Shown piece after piece: positions 45,477-57,445 of a DNA stretch of 64,000 nucleotides. Position numbers and translations under genes: made by a program. The notes under the pieces were generated by a model. The model was not told where the DNA came from, made no database searches, and worked only from the letters and a program-made list of their open reading frames with translations. Source of the DNA: Latrodectus hesperus (lineage: Eukaryota; Arthropoda; Arachnida; Araneae; Theridiidae). Positions within the stretch are counted from its first letter, which is position 1. Each line of letters begins with the position of its first letter. The stretch spans positions 186,001 to 250,000 of the forward strand of contig CM075856.1 of NCBI GenBank assembly GCA_037975125.1, given 5' to 3'.

Positions 45477-45750
45477 GTTATTGTTGTCATGTGCCAGCCA
45501 GGCTGGCAATATGGGGTGCGCTGCTCCACTTTTTTAACTGAACCCTATTCTGGTGTTGAGTCCGACTTCCTCAGTACACACATGCCATAGAGGCCCATTT
45601 ATAGGGTAGGCAACTATTCATACCTCATTCATACAAGGAAAGAACGAAGACAGGTTAGATAGAGAGAGAAAGTAATCCATGCCCAAACCGGGATTCGAAC
45701 CCAGGATCTCCCGCAGTCAGGCATGCTAACCACTAGACAAGTTGGGTGGC
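45477..45750 (-). mobile_element. tRNA-derived SINE family B
   Basis: Minus-strand head: AACTTGTCTAGTGGTTAGCA (A box) and ATCCTGGGTTCGAATCCCGG (B box). The body includes CCTACCCTATAAATGGGCC and GGAGCAGCGCACCCCATATT. Flanks TCCATTACATAT (45465-45476) and TCCATTCCATAT (45751-45762) match at 11 of 12 positions. Confidence 0.9.
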
Positions 45751-45964
45751 TCCATTCCATATATCTAATACCATTTTACTCTGTAACTTATTCTTCCTAG
45801 TTTGCTTCAAAGTTACAAAGAAAATACATTAAAATTCAAAATAAATATATTCAGTTTTAAAATCTTCTCGTAAACTTGATTGTATAAAGACTCGTTCATT
45901 TTTATTACCTTTGTTATTCAGAATTTTTGCGGGGATTTAGAAATTGTTTAGTTATTTAAAACTA

Positions 45965-46130
45965 AACTCTCTCAGTGGCACAACCACTCCTGAAGCCAAG
46001 GCCTACGGTAGTGCCCATACCTATTTTCCTGACCTAGGCTTTCGATTTAGTAGTTCGTGGGTTCGATTCCATCTCTCTCGTGGATATTTGTAGTTGTTCA
46101 AAAGTTTTAAACGATAGGGCCTAGTATAAT
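45965..46130 (+). mobile_element. tRNA-derived SINE relic (family E-like)
   Basis: GTTCGTGGGTTCGATTCCAT (B box), then GATATTTGTAGTTGTTCAAA, resembles the family E middle. The upstream CAGTGGCACAACCACTCC is not typical of the head. Assignment is tentative. Confidence 0.45.
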
Positions 46131-47865
46131 AATTCTTCGTGTTTAAAGGAAACGACAATGTTTAGCTTCAAATAATCAAACCATCCATTTTTTCCTGCTT
46201 GCAGTAAAGTGCGTCACTTCGAAAAAAAAATGAATGTCTTAAAAAATAAATACAGAACTCAAATCGTTATAATAAGTGAGGTTACTTTCAGATTAAATAA
46301 AAAATAAATAAAATCGAGTTATTTTACACAATTAACTGTTCTTAAGGCAGATAAATCAAAGGAGTTCGATTATAATCGTTTACATTATACTTGTGATATC
46401 GATTTAAAATCTGATCACAATAAAAAGCCAATTCATACAATAGTAAGCATCATTATGCTTCGTTGACATCAATTTGATCATAATGATACGTTATCACAAA
46501 ATCAGACCAAATAGAGTCAAGGCTGCTGATAGAGAAAGGACAGCTTTCGGCAAATGTCAGGCTGTTTTATATAAAAATTACTCGGTAAATGAAATAATTT
46601 TATAATAAAATCCTTTCGAAAGTTTACCCTGAATTGGAACTGTTCAAAAAACGCTTACGAATTCGAAAATCAAAAAGTTAAGTAGTTAGGACTTTTAAAC
46701 ATCTTAAAATTGTTCTTAGTGTTGTAAATTAAAAACATTACTGTAGATTATATAAAAAAGTTTTTCAATGTATAATAGTAAAAACTCAGGATAATGAATA
46801 AATTCACTTATACTATCAACCAGTCATTATTTGTTCATCAACCACAAAATAAGGGAGTGCGATAGGTAAAAACTATTTTACATGTAACTTATTATTGAAA
46901 TTGAAATTCAGATTTTAATGCTAAAATTTTTATGCAGAGATAAAAATATGGTGATTTAAAATTCTCTATGTTGAAGAACATTTTTTCGGGAGGAAAATAA
47001 GTAAACATTGATGGTCAAAATAATATTAGTTTTCTTATAAGCATCGCTATCGGGAAGAATCTTGCAAATTTGTCTATTTGTTGTTATAGAAATGGAGAAT
47101 ATTGAATCTTTGGATAGGATGAAAATTGTTACCAAGAGTGAATTTCTATAAAAATAGATTCCCAAGTTATCAAATAATTTTTGTACAAAAACCTCTTTTA
47201 GAATACATTTTGGTGAGATACATTGGAAATCTCAATGAACCATACTCTACCTGATGTATCTTAGACAATAAAAGTTTGTTTAGAAAAGAAAAGTAAAAAC
47301 ATTACGCTTATCATATCTCAAGAGCATTCATAAAATATGTAAAAGACAAATAAAATTCCTTGTCCTGTCGATTACATATGACTATTGGAAGCATTTGAGA
47401 AATTCACGAAAAACTTGTTGTTGCACCAGCATGCTTCCCTGTACCTTTCATGGGAAAGTAAATGAATGGAACGCGAAATTCATGTACCACTATATGAAAA
47501 ATTAATTTGATGGAAAATCATGAGTTGTATTTTAAAAAACAAATCTTGCAAGTAAAGAGGAATTTATAAAAACAATTTTTTGTTTCAGTTAGTAATCTAT
47601 TAAGAAACATTCACGTTTTCAGACAAAAGAAAGACAAAAAATATAGGAATAATTAGTATCACATCATGAATGCTTGAACAAGCTAAACAAAATGCACAAG
47701 TGATTTGCTTACAACTATTCAAGATACAATATTACAACATATATATAAAAAAATGATGACAAATAGTACACATAAATATTTTTCCCTAGCGATAGACACT
47801 ACTTTTAAATTAAAGACTATTCGATAAAATGGCAAAAAAATTAAAACTGTTACTTATAACACTTG
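46131..47865. other. AT-rich intergenic DNA
   Basis: Only a SINE family D tail fragment was noticed (GTTGTTGCACCAGCATGCTT, 47417-47436). Confidence 0.5.
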
Positions 47866-48225
47866 GACAAGCCAAGCTCGCTATGCCTTGGCTATGCGAA
47901 TTTAAGTCAGTAGGGTGCGTCTTTCGTTTTAATCAGAGCACCACGAAAGTGAAAGTATGACTTTGCTCTTCAAATCTTCCGATAGATGGCACCACCAGAG
48001 GATCCACTCCCACAATTTTGGCGTTGATCTGAATGGGGAGAAATTTGCTCCAGACCATTGCACCCATGGTAACTGCTCAACGACTGACCACAGGACTTTC
48101 GATTCCACAGATTTAACGAGCACGTATATCGCATGTACTCGGTGGGTCTTTGGCGGCATTGGGAATCGAACCCCACCTTCCGGATAATAGACCAATATCC
48201 TAACCACTAGGCTACCACAACCAAG
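47866..48225 (-). mobile_element. tRNA-derived SINE family H, copy 1
   Basis: Minus-strand head: GGTAGCCTAGTGGTTAGGAT (A box) and GTGGGGTTCGATTCCCAATG (B box). The 3' ~110 bp (AGAGCAAAGTCATACTTTCA, GGTGCTCTGAT, AAACGAAAGACGC, AAGGCATAGCGAGCTTGGCT) match the tail of the 5S-headed SINE at 1431. A short central block CGTTAAATCTGTG and AAAGTCCT is also shared. The open frames across it are incidental. Confidence 0.88.
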
Positions 48226-49280
48226 ACTATCTTAATGAGTTAATTGATTCCAGATCAAGTAGATCAAAATGCATTCATAAATATAGGATTAGTACCAAGA
48301 CTAGATTATATTTACATGAGATCTTGGGAAAATTAATTATTTTGCAAGCCCTCCGGTTGAAATTTTTCTTAAAAATGCAATACTTTTTAGAACAATTACT
48401 AATTTCATAAAAAAATCTAACAAACATTGGAAAAAAACCCTGTTTAAAGATTCTGGGCCTCTATTTAGGTTGACAATTAATTACCTGTTAGAAATCTTGA
48501 TAAGCAGTCATGAGACATTCTATATATGACTCTTATTTCTCTCTCTCTCTCAAAAACGCGAATTAAAATTGCTAAATTAAGAACAATGGACTATGACAAA
48601 GTAACAAATTAACACTTTACCAAAATATTTAGAGATGATTTCGTTTTAGAGAATTATTTTAAAAGAAAATTACTGCATTGCCACAAACTTAGAACATATC
48701 TTAAAATACAGAGTAAAAATAGTCATGCTTTTCTTATCCAATTCATTAAAAACATTCATCAAATAAATGTACCTAAATTAAAAATTTACAATTAATTATT
48801 TGAATTTATCGAAATATTAATATAAAATTTAGTTGATTTTTGAAATAGATAATTGATAGAATTATTTTCATCATGTTTCAAATGAGAAACTGGATTACTA
48901 AAACTAAAACACTTCAGCAATTTTAAAAGTTTGTGTCTCTGTTTCCAATTAATCTTGGAAAATGTTTGTAAAAAGATCTAAAGAAGTGGCATTTAGTCGG
49001 TTTACTGTGTCATTTCATCGTTCAACGTGACTTTGACCGAATTTACCAAGAATGTTGCTAATCCAAAATTTTAATTATAATTCATGATTGAATTAAAATT
49101 AGATGTTCTAATGGCTTAACAATAAATTGACAAATTTTGCTTTATAAATCAATTATATTTTCCGATTTGGAAAAATTATTAGAAAATATAAAATTGAGTA
49201 ATTATTTATATATCTATACAAATCAAAGCATAAGGGACAAAACTGATTTCTACTGATCGCCTTCTTGGCAATACATAGTT
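48226..49280. other. AT-rich intergenic DNA
   Basis: Nothing recognised. Confidence 0.55.
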
Positions 49281-49284
49281 ATTA

Positions 49285-49578
49285 TTACAACAGCATTGAA
49301 TCCGTACCTAGCTCTGCATTTAATCTGCTAGTTAGTTAGAAACTGCCGGGTGGACTCTTGGTGATTTTGAAGCAGGGACCAAGCATAAGACCCCCAATAT
49401 TTGGCCTGCCACCCTCAGAGGTATCATTTCACTTGGAGGACATTGCAATCATTCCCAATTTTAATGTGCCCAGCCTTTGCGAGCACGACAGATCTTCGGT
49501 GAAGCCGGGATTCGAATTCACTACCTTCATGTAATGAGAACGGTACAACAACCAATAAGGTTACCGCGGCTACTAGGA
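49285..49578 (-). mobile_element. tRNA-derived SINE family D
   Basis: Minus-strand head with GGTAACCTTATTGGTTGT (A-box region) and AGTGAATTCGAATCCCGGCT (B box). The body has TCCAAGTGAAATGATACCTC and GTCTTATGCTTGGTCCCTGC. No clear target duplication was found. Confidence 0.82.
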
Positions 49579-50390
49579 ATATTTAGTACAAATCAGTTTT
49601 GTACTTCACTAAAAATATATAGTTGTGAATACTCCATGCAATTATATCTATCAGTTCCTACTCAAAATCATTGAAGTGCATTTAGAATATTCGGTTGTAA
49701 AAGACAATGAAATGCATTTACAATATTTTGTTGTAAATGGCATTTCATAAGCACAGTATAATCTCACTTGTCTTTTTGTTTGTCTGTACAATATAAAGAT
49801 TTATTTACAATAAAACACCTTTTTATAAAATATGTAACACATTGCAAATCAATTAAAAATTAAAAAAAAAAAAGTTTCACATTGTTTTTATTATTAGCTT
49901 GGTATATTTGTGAAGTTAAAAAAAAAGTTTCTTACATTTGATTCATTTTGTTTCATCCCTTTCTAAATTTGAATCTGTAAAAACAAAATTCTTTGTCATC
50001 ACCGAATTTTTTTTCATGTTAAATTGAGAATACCTGGATAAAATGGAAGGAAACTTACAACAGGATATTGGTCTTTAAAACAGATTGCATGCATCATTTC
50101 GAAATTTTGTTTAAAATGGTTGTAATTTATTTACTAAAGTTTCTTATGCGACGATTCACACCATTCCAAAATTATTTTCGCTTCAAAAACGGTGGCATGT
50201 GATTGTTTCACTCCTTAAAAATTGCCATGTTTGCGATTGCTTATCGGCATGGGTTACAAAAAAAAAAACTTCGTCATTGCATTCCATTTTCATTTTCTCA
50301 TTCCCATAGTGTAACTATTTAAAAAAATAACTAGATTTTCCCAGACTTTTGAAAAAATATTATTTTAACCGCTATAGCGAACATGTTTTC

Positions 50391-50575
50391 GTTTTTTTCC
50401 CTGCACCTTCGATCAGAAATGCATTGGAACGCGAATGAAAAGAATTCCGAATGCAATGTTTTATAACTTCGTCATTAAAGGGAATTTTCAAAGGAAATCA
50501 ACCATTCCGCGTCTCATTCGATTTATTTTTAGCTGATCCGTTTGCGAGACCTTATTTCTTTGTGCATTTGATCAA
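50391..50575. repeat. Dispersed low-identity repeat family K, copy 2
   Basis: CGATCAGAAATGCATTGGAA, CGCGAATGAAAAGAATTCCG, ACTTCGTCATTAAAGGGAAT and CGTCTCATTCGATTTATTTT align with 26981-27185 in the same order. A possible third trace is AATGAATGGAACGCGAAATTC at 47461-47481. Confidence 0.5.
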
Positions 50576-50758
50576 ATATTGTTCAGAAACTAGTGAATAA
50601 CGTTATGCTTGCTAAATTGGCTGAGTTAAGTCGTTCACATATAAAACAAATTTTTAAAATAATAATTCATATCCATATTTTACATAAAATATCAGCATAA
50701 GTATTTTTCTTTATTTAAATATCTATAAAGCTAATTAAAAAATACCGAGATCAATATA

Positions 50759-51317
50759 CAGGGTGACAACTTTATCCTGTTGACAAGAAAATATTGTATT
50801 AAACTAAAAACATGGAATTTATTTTATAAAATCTAACTTTACTTAAGTCATTTGTTACTCGGATACAACATATTTGAGTATTTTCAAAATGGCCCCCTTG
50901 GGCATCGATACAGAGCCTTAAACGTGGCGTAAAATTTTCTGCAATGGGCCGCAGTTCATCAGGCGTTAATTTAGCCGATTCCTTCTTAAGAATGCCCTTT
51001 AAGCTTTCCCAAACTTCGATGTGGCTTAGAGCATACTCTTGATTGCAGAATAGACCAAACACTATAGTTCATTGGGTTTAAGTCAGGTGAATAGGGGGGG
51101 GCCATATTCCCACAATCAGAATTTGCTTTAATCCAGCCTCAAATAAAGCAATGCCGTCGTTGGTTTGGCATATTATTTCAAACAAGAAAATAAAAACTTT
51201 TTTTTTACTAACATTAAGGTCTCTTAAGCAAATAGAATTTTTATAAAAAGTGGGAGACATGAATTAAAACAATCAAAAGCAGTACAATTATGTCAATAGT
51301 ATAAAGTTGTCTCCCTG
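50759..51317 (-). pseudogene. Mariner-family deletion derivative (559 bp)
   Basis: Terminal inverted repeats CAGGGTGACAACTTTATCCT at the left and the complement of CAGGGAGACAACTTTATACT at the right lie in TA duplications (50757-50758, 51318-51319). On the minus strand it keeps only the transposase C-terminal part: PYSPDLNPMNYSVWS (the third catalytic residue of the family is normally D here and reads N), then EVWESLKGILKKESAKLTPD, ELRPIAENFTPRLRLCID and AQGGHFE. The N-terminal and central parts are gone. It is non-autonomous. The ends are conserved enough to be recognised. Confidence 0.85.
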
Positions 51318-51319
51318 TA

Positions 51320-52165
51320 AAATATGTGATCTAAACGTTCAAAAAATCCGACTGCTCGATTCTTACCAAGACATCATGAAAAGAATAGATGTGTTCTAAA
51401 GAGAATAGAGCATTTATTTTACGATTTTCAAGCAAAAGCGCTCAAGTGTCACATAACAGAACTTCAACGAGAAAGATGTTATGAGAATTTGTGATTTTAC
51501 TTGTAGCTATTTGGAAATGCATGCAAATTTGAATCATTTTTTTCCGAGTTTATAAAAAAAGTTAATTATGCGAAGGGAACTTAAAATCAATTAAGAGTAA
51601 TAAGAGGAAATATCACTAACCACCTTTTTTCCTCAATTATGTAGTTGAAGCATTAAAAACTTTTAACTAATAAGCAACTTCCGAAAGAAACATCTACAGG
51701 AAATAAAATGTATTCCTGAAGAATCGATTTAAAAAATTAAATCCTTCTCAACAAACTTATCCTCCTTCCCTTTTAAACGCATAATTCATTAATCGATATT
51801 ATCTGCAGTTACAATTTGCCAATTAAATATTTCTCTAATTTGCATATCTGCGAGGAAAATCATAAGAATCAATATTAAAAATCCATTCACCTAATTTTTT
51901 CCCTTACGTTTCGGATATTAAACAAGAAAGTATAGTCATGTGCAATATTATGCACTTTGTTGAAAGATCTCTTATTGTGAAATGTAATTACCGATTCAAG
52001 TATAATCAATGCAAAAACAGGTTAAAAATCTGAATAAAAATGAGTAGCAAATTGATTTTACAATTGAATTTAAAGTATCTTTTAAGTTAAAATATTGAAT
52101 TCATAGTCTGGAACAAACTTTAAATTATATAGTCGTGATAAATTATTAGAGCCAATGATTATGTT
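51320..52165. other. AT-rich intergenic DNA
   Basis: Nothing recognised. Confidence 0.55.
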
Positions 52166-52171
52166 TGAAAT

Positions 52172-53017
52172 AAGGACACATTTGCCATATAATCCATTAT
52201 GGCAATTTCTGAACTTTAATGGCGACAAATGTTGCCAAAATGATGTTATTGTGACATAATAAATTCTTTTCTTAAAAAGCCTACGGATCTAAATAATAAA
52301 TCTAAACTTAATAAATAAAAAGTGTAAATATATATATTTGAAATACTAGAATTTAAAAATAAAAAAGAAGCATACGAACATTAATTTTGCGAATGTAAAT
52401 ACAAAGAAGGAAAATATTGGAACAATAATTTTGATGATTTAAATACGAATTCTAAGAAAAATAACAGAAGGTATTCTAATGTAAACACAGAAAAATTTGC
52501 AAAAAAATAAATATAAATTATAAAATACAATTTAAATATTACCTGATAATTTTAAAGAAAAGGAAATATAATAAAAGCATTTTTTCATCAGTAAATAATT
52601 GTATAAAATATTCATTAAACAATTAATTAAAAAAAGATATGTCGACACAATGTTAAACAGTAACTTTAAACAATTAATGCAGAATAAAAAAAAGAATTAT
52701 TTAAAATAATGAAAAGAACAATAAAACTTAAAATTTAAATATCCAAAGGGTCAAGAAATCTGTAGAACACATTCAAAAAATTCAGACGAACTATCCTCGC
52801 AAAAATTTTTAATAATTTCCAAAACTATAATAAAGTGTTCCACATTTCCTTGCGATGACTACTACGTTACCAAAATAGAATTTTATTTATAATTCTTATT
52901 ATTTTTTGATCTCTATAAGGCAATAAGAATCCGGGTTACCAGATAAACAAGTATATCCCCCAAAACAACCTCCAAAATTCTGTAACTGACATGATGGATT
53001 ATACGGCAGCTGTTCCT
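52172..53017. mobile_element. hAT-type MITE family, long copy 4 (~850 bp)
   Basis: The left end GCCATATAATCCATTATGGC and right end GGATTATACGGCAGCTGTTC match the other three copies, with AAATGTTGCCAAAATGATG and GGTTACCAGATAAACAAG as further family landmarks. The centre holds about 600 bp of AT-rich DNA absent from the short copies, without visible coding motifs. Flanks are weak (AAATA on both sides). Confidence 0.65.
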
Positions 53018-53407
53018 AAATACGCATCACAGATAATTAAACAAAGAGAACAGTGATTAAGTGAACTGAGAACTATTAATTAATAAGAATAGGCTTAGAA
53101 TGTGTGCTGAGCAATTTTATTCTTATCTACGCTAAAAATCACATAATTTTGAGGCATGGCATAGTGATGAAATAGATGCTTCAATCGGTACTTTTCTTAC
53201 CGCAGTATAGACTTAAAAAAGGTATTCTTAGGATAGATTTTGCTTCTTTTTTTACATAAATTAATGAGTTTACGCTTACAACAATTCTTCTGAACACAGA
53301 TATCATTTTAAAAAATGAATAAAAATGGATTTTATGTTTGTATACTTTTATAAAAATTTAATAAAAATTCGCTGATGAGAATATGAATTGTATCATTATC
53401 GATAAAG

Positions 53408-53629
53408 TTCATTATTTTTTTTACTTATATAGCGAATCATTGTTAAAAATTGCATTTAACCAGAGATACATAGCTCTTATATTTTATTTTAACTAGTTAT
53501 ATTTTATCTAGATATTGGCAACATTGGCGAATAATATTGGAAGAACTTTCATAAGAAATATTATTTTTGACAATTATTTATAAAAAGCTACCATCGAATA
53601 AAATGTACTTTCGCTATATAAGTAAAGTA
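53408..53629. repeat. Inverted repeat pair, possible small MITE
   Basis: ACTTATATAGCGAA at 53423-53436 and TTCGCTATATAAGT at 53610-53623 are exact complements, with further partial pairing outside. No target duplication was established, partly because a solo LTR starts at 53634. Confidence 0.5.
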
Positions 53630-53633
53630 ATAT

Positions 53634-53967
53634 TGTTACAAAGTTTGTAAAAAAATTTTTGTATTCGTCTTCAGAAATTGCAGACAGATCCGAGCTCAAA
53701 TTCGGAGCAAAAATTGAGAAATATAGGAATGATCGTTAAGAACGACTTATCCAGTGATTTGGCGGCTTAACAACCACTTGGCGAGATTCTTGGCAAAAAA
53801 TGGATAGTTTTGGAAACTCCCACCACCTAAGCTCTAGGGCCATTGTGATGCGTAACTGTTGGGTTTTACCGGCATCTTTTATAAAGTTATACACAATAAA
53901 ATTCCTGTGATTGTTCAAAGTTTATTTCATTGACTCTAAATTAACACAAAGCCCGAAGCTCGGTACA
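53634..53967 (+). mobile_element. Solo LTR, shortened (family of the 32-36 kb element)
   Basis: Starts TGTTACAAAGTTTG and ends GAAGCTCGGTACA with a perfect ATAT duplication (53630-53633, 53968-53971). CAGACAGATC, GGAGCAAAAATTGAG, GGCGAGATTCTTGGC and CACCTAAGCTCTAGGGCCA identify the family. At 334 bp it lacks about 200 bp that include the TATA region. Confidence 0.88.
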
Positions 53968-54281
53968 ATATATGTAGCACGTTAAGAAACCTTGTCATTC
54001 CCATTTTTACGTGTACTAGTGGTCTGAGAAAAAGAGAATCCAAGTACACGAATTTTCACAGATGCTTTAAGAGAGAAACCTTAGAGATAAAATCAGCACC
54101 TATTAGGACTTGACAATTAATGTAGCTTTACACATTAAGAGGAATTGAAGAAATGGTAATTTAAAAAGTTCTTAAAAGTATACTATTCGCCACTCATATT
54201 ATTGAACACTGCTATTGAAAAATTAATAAAAAATGCTAAAAAAGGGGGGATGAGAGAAAGGTGATGGAAAATGATGTAATG

Positions 54282-54589
54282 TTTTTTTCCAACGGTGGGC
54301 ACTTGAGGGTTGAACCCTATGCCACAACAAGGCCAGAAACTGCTACTCATTTGTCGTTACCCAGCGGGCACCTGTGAACCAAGTCACGGAGGCGAGTAGC
54401 GTTGCCCACGTCATACCACCACAAACCCGTTTATAGGGTGGGCCACATTCATACATCAACACAGAAGAAAGGACAGAGAAACACAGAGAGAACAGAGAAA
54501 GAAAGTAACATCAATGCTCGAACCGGGATTCGAACCCAGGACCCACAGCTCAGGAGTCAGGAGCGCTAACCACTCAGCCATCGATCGGC
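54282..54589 (-). mobile_element. tRNA-derived SINE family A with target duplication
   Basis: Minus-strand head CGATCGATGGCTGAGTGGTT (A box) and GTCCTGGGTTCGAATCCCGG (B box). The body matches 41319-41641 closely. Target duplication AATGATGTAA(T/C)G at 54270-54281 and 54590-54601. Confidence 0.92.
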
Positions 54590-54601
54590 AATGATGTAAC
54601 G

Positions 54602-55100
54602 TAAGGGATCAAATAGGAGAAAGGCAAGGTTTTTGTAATGACATTTTTTAGTGATTAGTGTACGTTACGGTAAAAGTAATTAATATCCTGTGATTGTTCA
54701 GAATCACCTCTAAACTTAGTAAATAAAGTAAATTTTAAATATTTACCACAAAAACTTAATATTTATCACATTTACTCGTAACAAAACCGTATAATGTTGA
54801 ATATAATAAATTATATCGATTATTTCATAAAGTAATGATACCTTAAACAGAAAAAGTATTTTTTTTTCAAGAAATATTAAATATTTGTTCTTAAGAAATT
54901 AAAGAACATCATGACTTAGAAAACTGAAAATAATATATTTCAATTAAAAAATTTAAATGAAAGTGGGCTTTTTTTACTTTACTTTCAACAGATATCTTAA
55001 AACATATATTAGATAAAAGCATAAGTTATATAATATGTGCCGTAAAAGGTCTTGATAAACACAAAATGATCCAAATTGCTAGAAGTAGCTTGTATGTCAA
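54602..55100. other. AT-rich intergenic DNA
   Basis: Nothing recognised. Confidence 0.5.
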
Positions 55101-55102
55101 TA

Positions 55103-56785
55103 CAGTATTCCAATTATCCGGTAACTCCAATATCCAGTATACAGTAATTTTAATTATCCGAATCGCTGATCATCAGAATTGCCTTCAGAATTTTGGAAAA
55201 ATAAATTATATTGAAGGAGAAAAGAAAAACGAGAAAAAGCTCAAGAAAAGGAAATGAAAAGAAGAGGAGAATAACATGTCACTTGAGGAATTCAAAAACA
55301 TTCTTTTAAAAATTCCGAAAGGTTCAGAAGTTAGTTCTGAAGATCATGAGTGAAACCCTAGATTTCAAATTGCAAATGATGCTGTAAAGAGTTTCGAGGA
55401 AGATGACCTTAATGTCCAAGTTGAAGCAAACACGGGACCATCAGCTAATGAAGCATTTACGAGCTTTGAAAGTGCTTTGAAATGGATAGAGCACAGATCG
55501 GTATAACCACATGCAAATTCTAAGTGCCAAGACTTGGTTGCCCGAAAACGTATGAATAAGTGAAACAAATTACTATGATCGAGATGCTCAGCAACCAGTG
55601 GCTTTCATTTACAGCACTGTACATCCATATTGTATTAATGCACAGTACTGTACATACATATTTTATTAATGGACAGCACTGTACATCCATATTGTATTAA
55701 TGCACAGTACTGTACATACATATTGTATTAATGCACAGCACTGTACATACATATTGTATTAATGCACAGCACTGTACATACATATTGTATTAATGCACAG
55801 CACTGCACATACATATTGTATTAATGCACAGCACTGTACATCCATATTGTATTAATGCACAGCACTGTACATACATATTGTATTAATGCACAGCACTGCA
55901 CATACATATTGTATTAATGCACAGCACTGCACATACATATTGTATTAATGCACAGCACTGTACATACATATTGTATTAATGCACAGCACTGCACATACAT
56001 ATTGTATTAATGCACAGCACTGTACATACATATTGTATTAATGCACAGCACTGCACATACATATTGTATTAATGCACAGCACTGTACATACATATTGTAT
56101 CAATGCACAGCACTGCACATACATATTGTATTAATGCACAGCACTGCACATCCATATTGTATTAATGCACAGCACTGTACATACATATTGTATTAATGCA
56201 CAGCACTGCACATACATATTGTATTAATGCACAGCACTGTACATACATATTGTATTAATGCACAGCACTGCACATACATATTGTATTAATGCACAGCACT
56301 GCACATACATATTGTATTAATGCACAGCACTGTACATACATATTGTATTAATGCACAGCACTGCACATCCATATTGTATTAATGCACAGCACTGTACATA
56401 CATATTGTATTAATGCACAGCACTGTACATACATATTGTATTAATGCACAGCACTGTACATACATATTGTATCAATGCACAGCACTGTACATACATATTG
56501 TATTAATGCACAGCACTGCACATACATATTGTATCAATGCACAGCACTGTACATACATATTGTATTAATGCACAGCACTTGAAAATACCTTAATATGTGA
56601 AAATGTTGCCTTTTCATTTAATTGAATAAAAGTTCTTTCCTTAAAAATGTGTAGTTTTTCTCCCATTTTCAATGTACAATAGTTAATTAAAATAGACCCT
56701 TTTTGTCAAAAAATATAATTAACTAGATTTTTGATTATCCGAATGACATCCGTTAGAATTGATTCGGATAGTTGGAGTTCTTCTG
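55103..56785 (+). pseudogene. pogo/Tigger-like transposon remnant carrying a tandem array
   Basis: The ends CAGTATTCCAATTATCCGG (left) and the complement of CAGAAGAACTCCAACTATCC (right) are imperfect inverted repeats of the Tigger type. They lie between TA dinucleotides (55101-55102 and 56786-56787). The plus-strand interior keeps a C-terminal transposase stretch EAFTSFESALKWIE (about 55446-55492), similar to the tail of Tigger/jerky-type transposases, preceded by charged lysine- and glutamate-rich sequence. The catalytic DDE domain is missing. More than half of the element is the 31-bp array listed next. Confidence 0.8.
55612..56579. repeat. 31-bp tandem array, about 31 units
   Basis: Unit CAGCACTGTACATACATATT + GTATTAATGCA repeats with an exact 31-bp period from 55612 to a partial unit at 56573. 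Variants are limited to a few sites: GTAC or GCAC, ATACAT or ATCCAT, TATTAA or TATCAA, and CAGCAC or CAGTAC in the first units. The GTAC and GCAC types often alternate. The array sits in the 3' non-coding part of the Tigger-like element and seems to have expanded from one unit of it. Confidence 0.97.
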
Positions 56786-56789
56786 TAAA

Positions 56790-57437
56790 TACTTTTATAT
56801 ATATCTAAGCAAAATAAAACTTTAACTATTTGCAAATATTTCTTAGTAATTTTTATCTTGTTAACTAAAAGACCTGAATAAAGAAAGCAATTTAAATTAT
56901 TAGAATTTATATACAAAGCAATTCCGTGTCAAAGACATACTAACCATATTTAGAAAAACACCCATTTATATTTACATGTAAATTTATTTATACTTAGACT
57001 ATAAAGATATTAGTTTTCGAGAGCTGCACTTATTAGAATTGCACTCTCCCTTGTAAACACATCATTAACATCTGATCTTCAGAAAGAGAAGATTTTTCTA
57101 ACACAAGACCTCGAGAGAGGTGATATTGCTTGATCTGGAAAATCTTCAAACAAAATAAATTTTTCTTCGCAAATTGATATTTGATTTCAGGTATACCACT
57201 GCGAAAATTTTTATTTTTTGTTCCTAAAATATAAATGTCTCCCGTTTTGAATATTTAATATCATCGCTTATAAATCTCGATCTACTTCTGCTCTGTCTAA
57301 ATCTGTTATTCGTAGTTTCATTGTGTCACCATTACTATCAAAAGGAAATTTAAGATTTATATCTTTCAACACCTTTTTTTACCAGTCAAACTAAAGTATT
57401 AGCATTTTTTCTATATTTTCTTACTTTTACTTGCCTA
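56790..57437. other. AT-rich intergenic DNA
   Basis: Nothing recognised. Confidence 0.5.
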
Positions 57438-57445
57438 GTTAAAAT

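Noticed and set aside
47929..48207. 92-codon ORF and its counterpart near 59705-60004
   Set aside because: They lie on copies of the same tRNA-derived SINE and differ by frameshifts.
55612..56579. CRISPR-like array
   Set aside because: Contiguous 31-bp units without spacers, inside a transposon.
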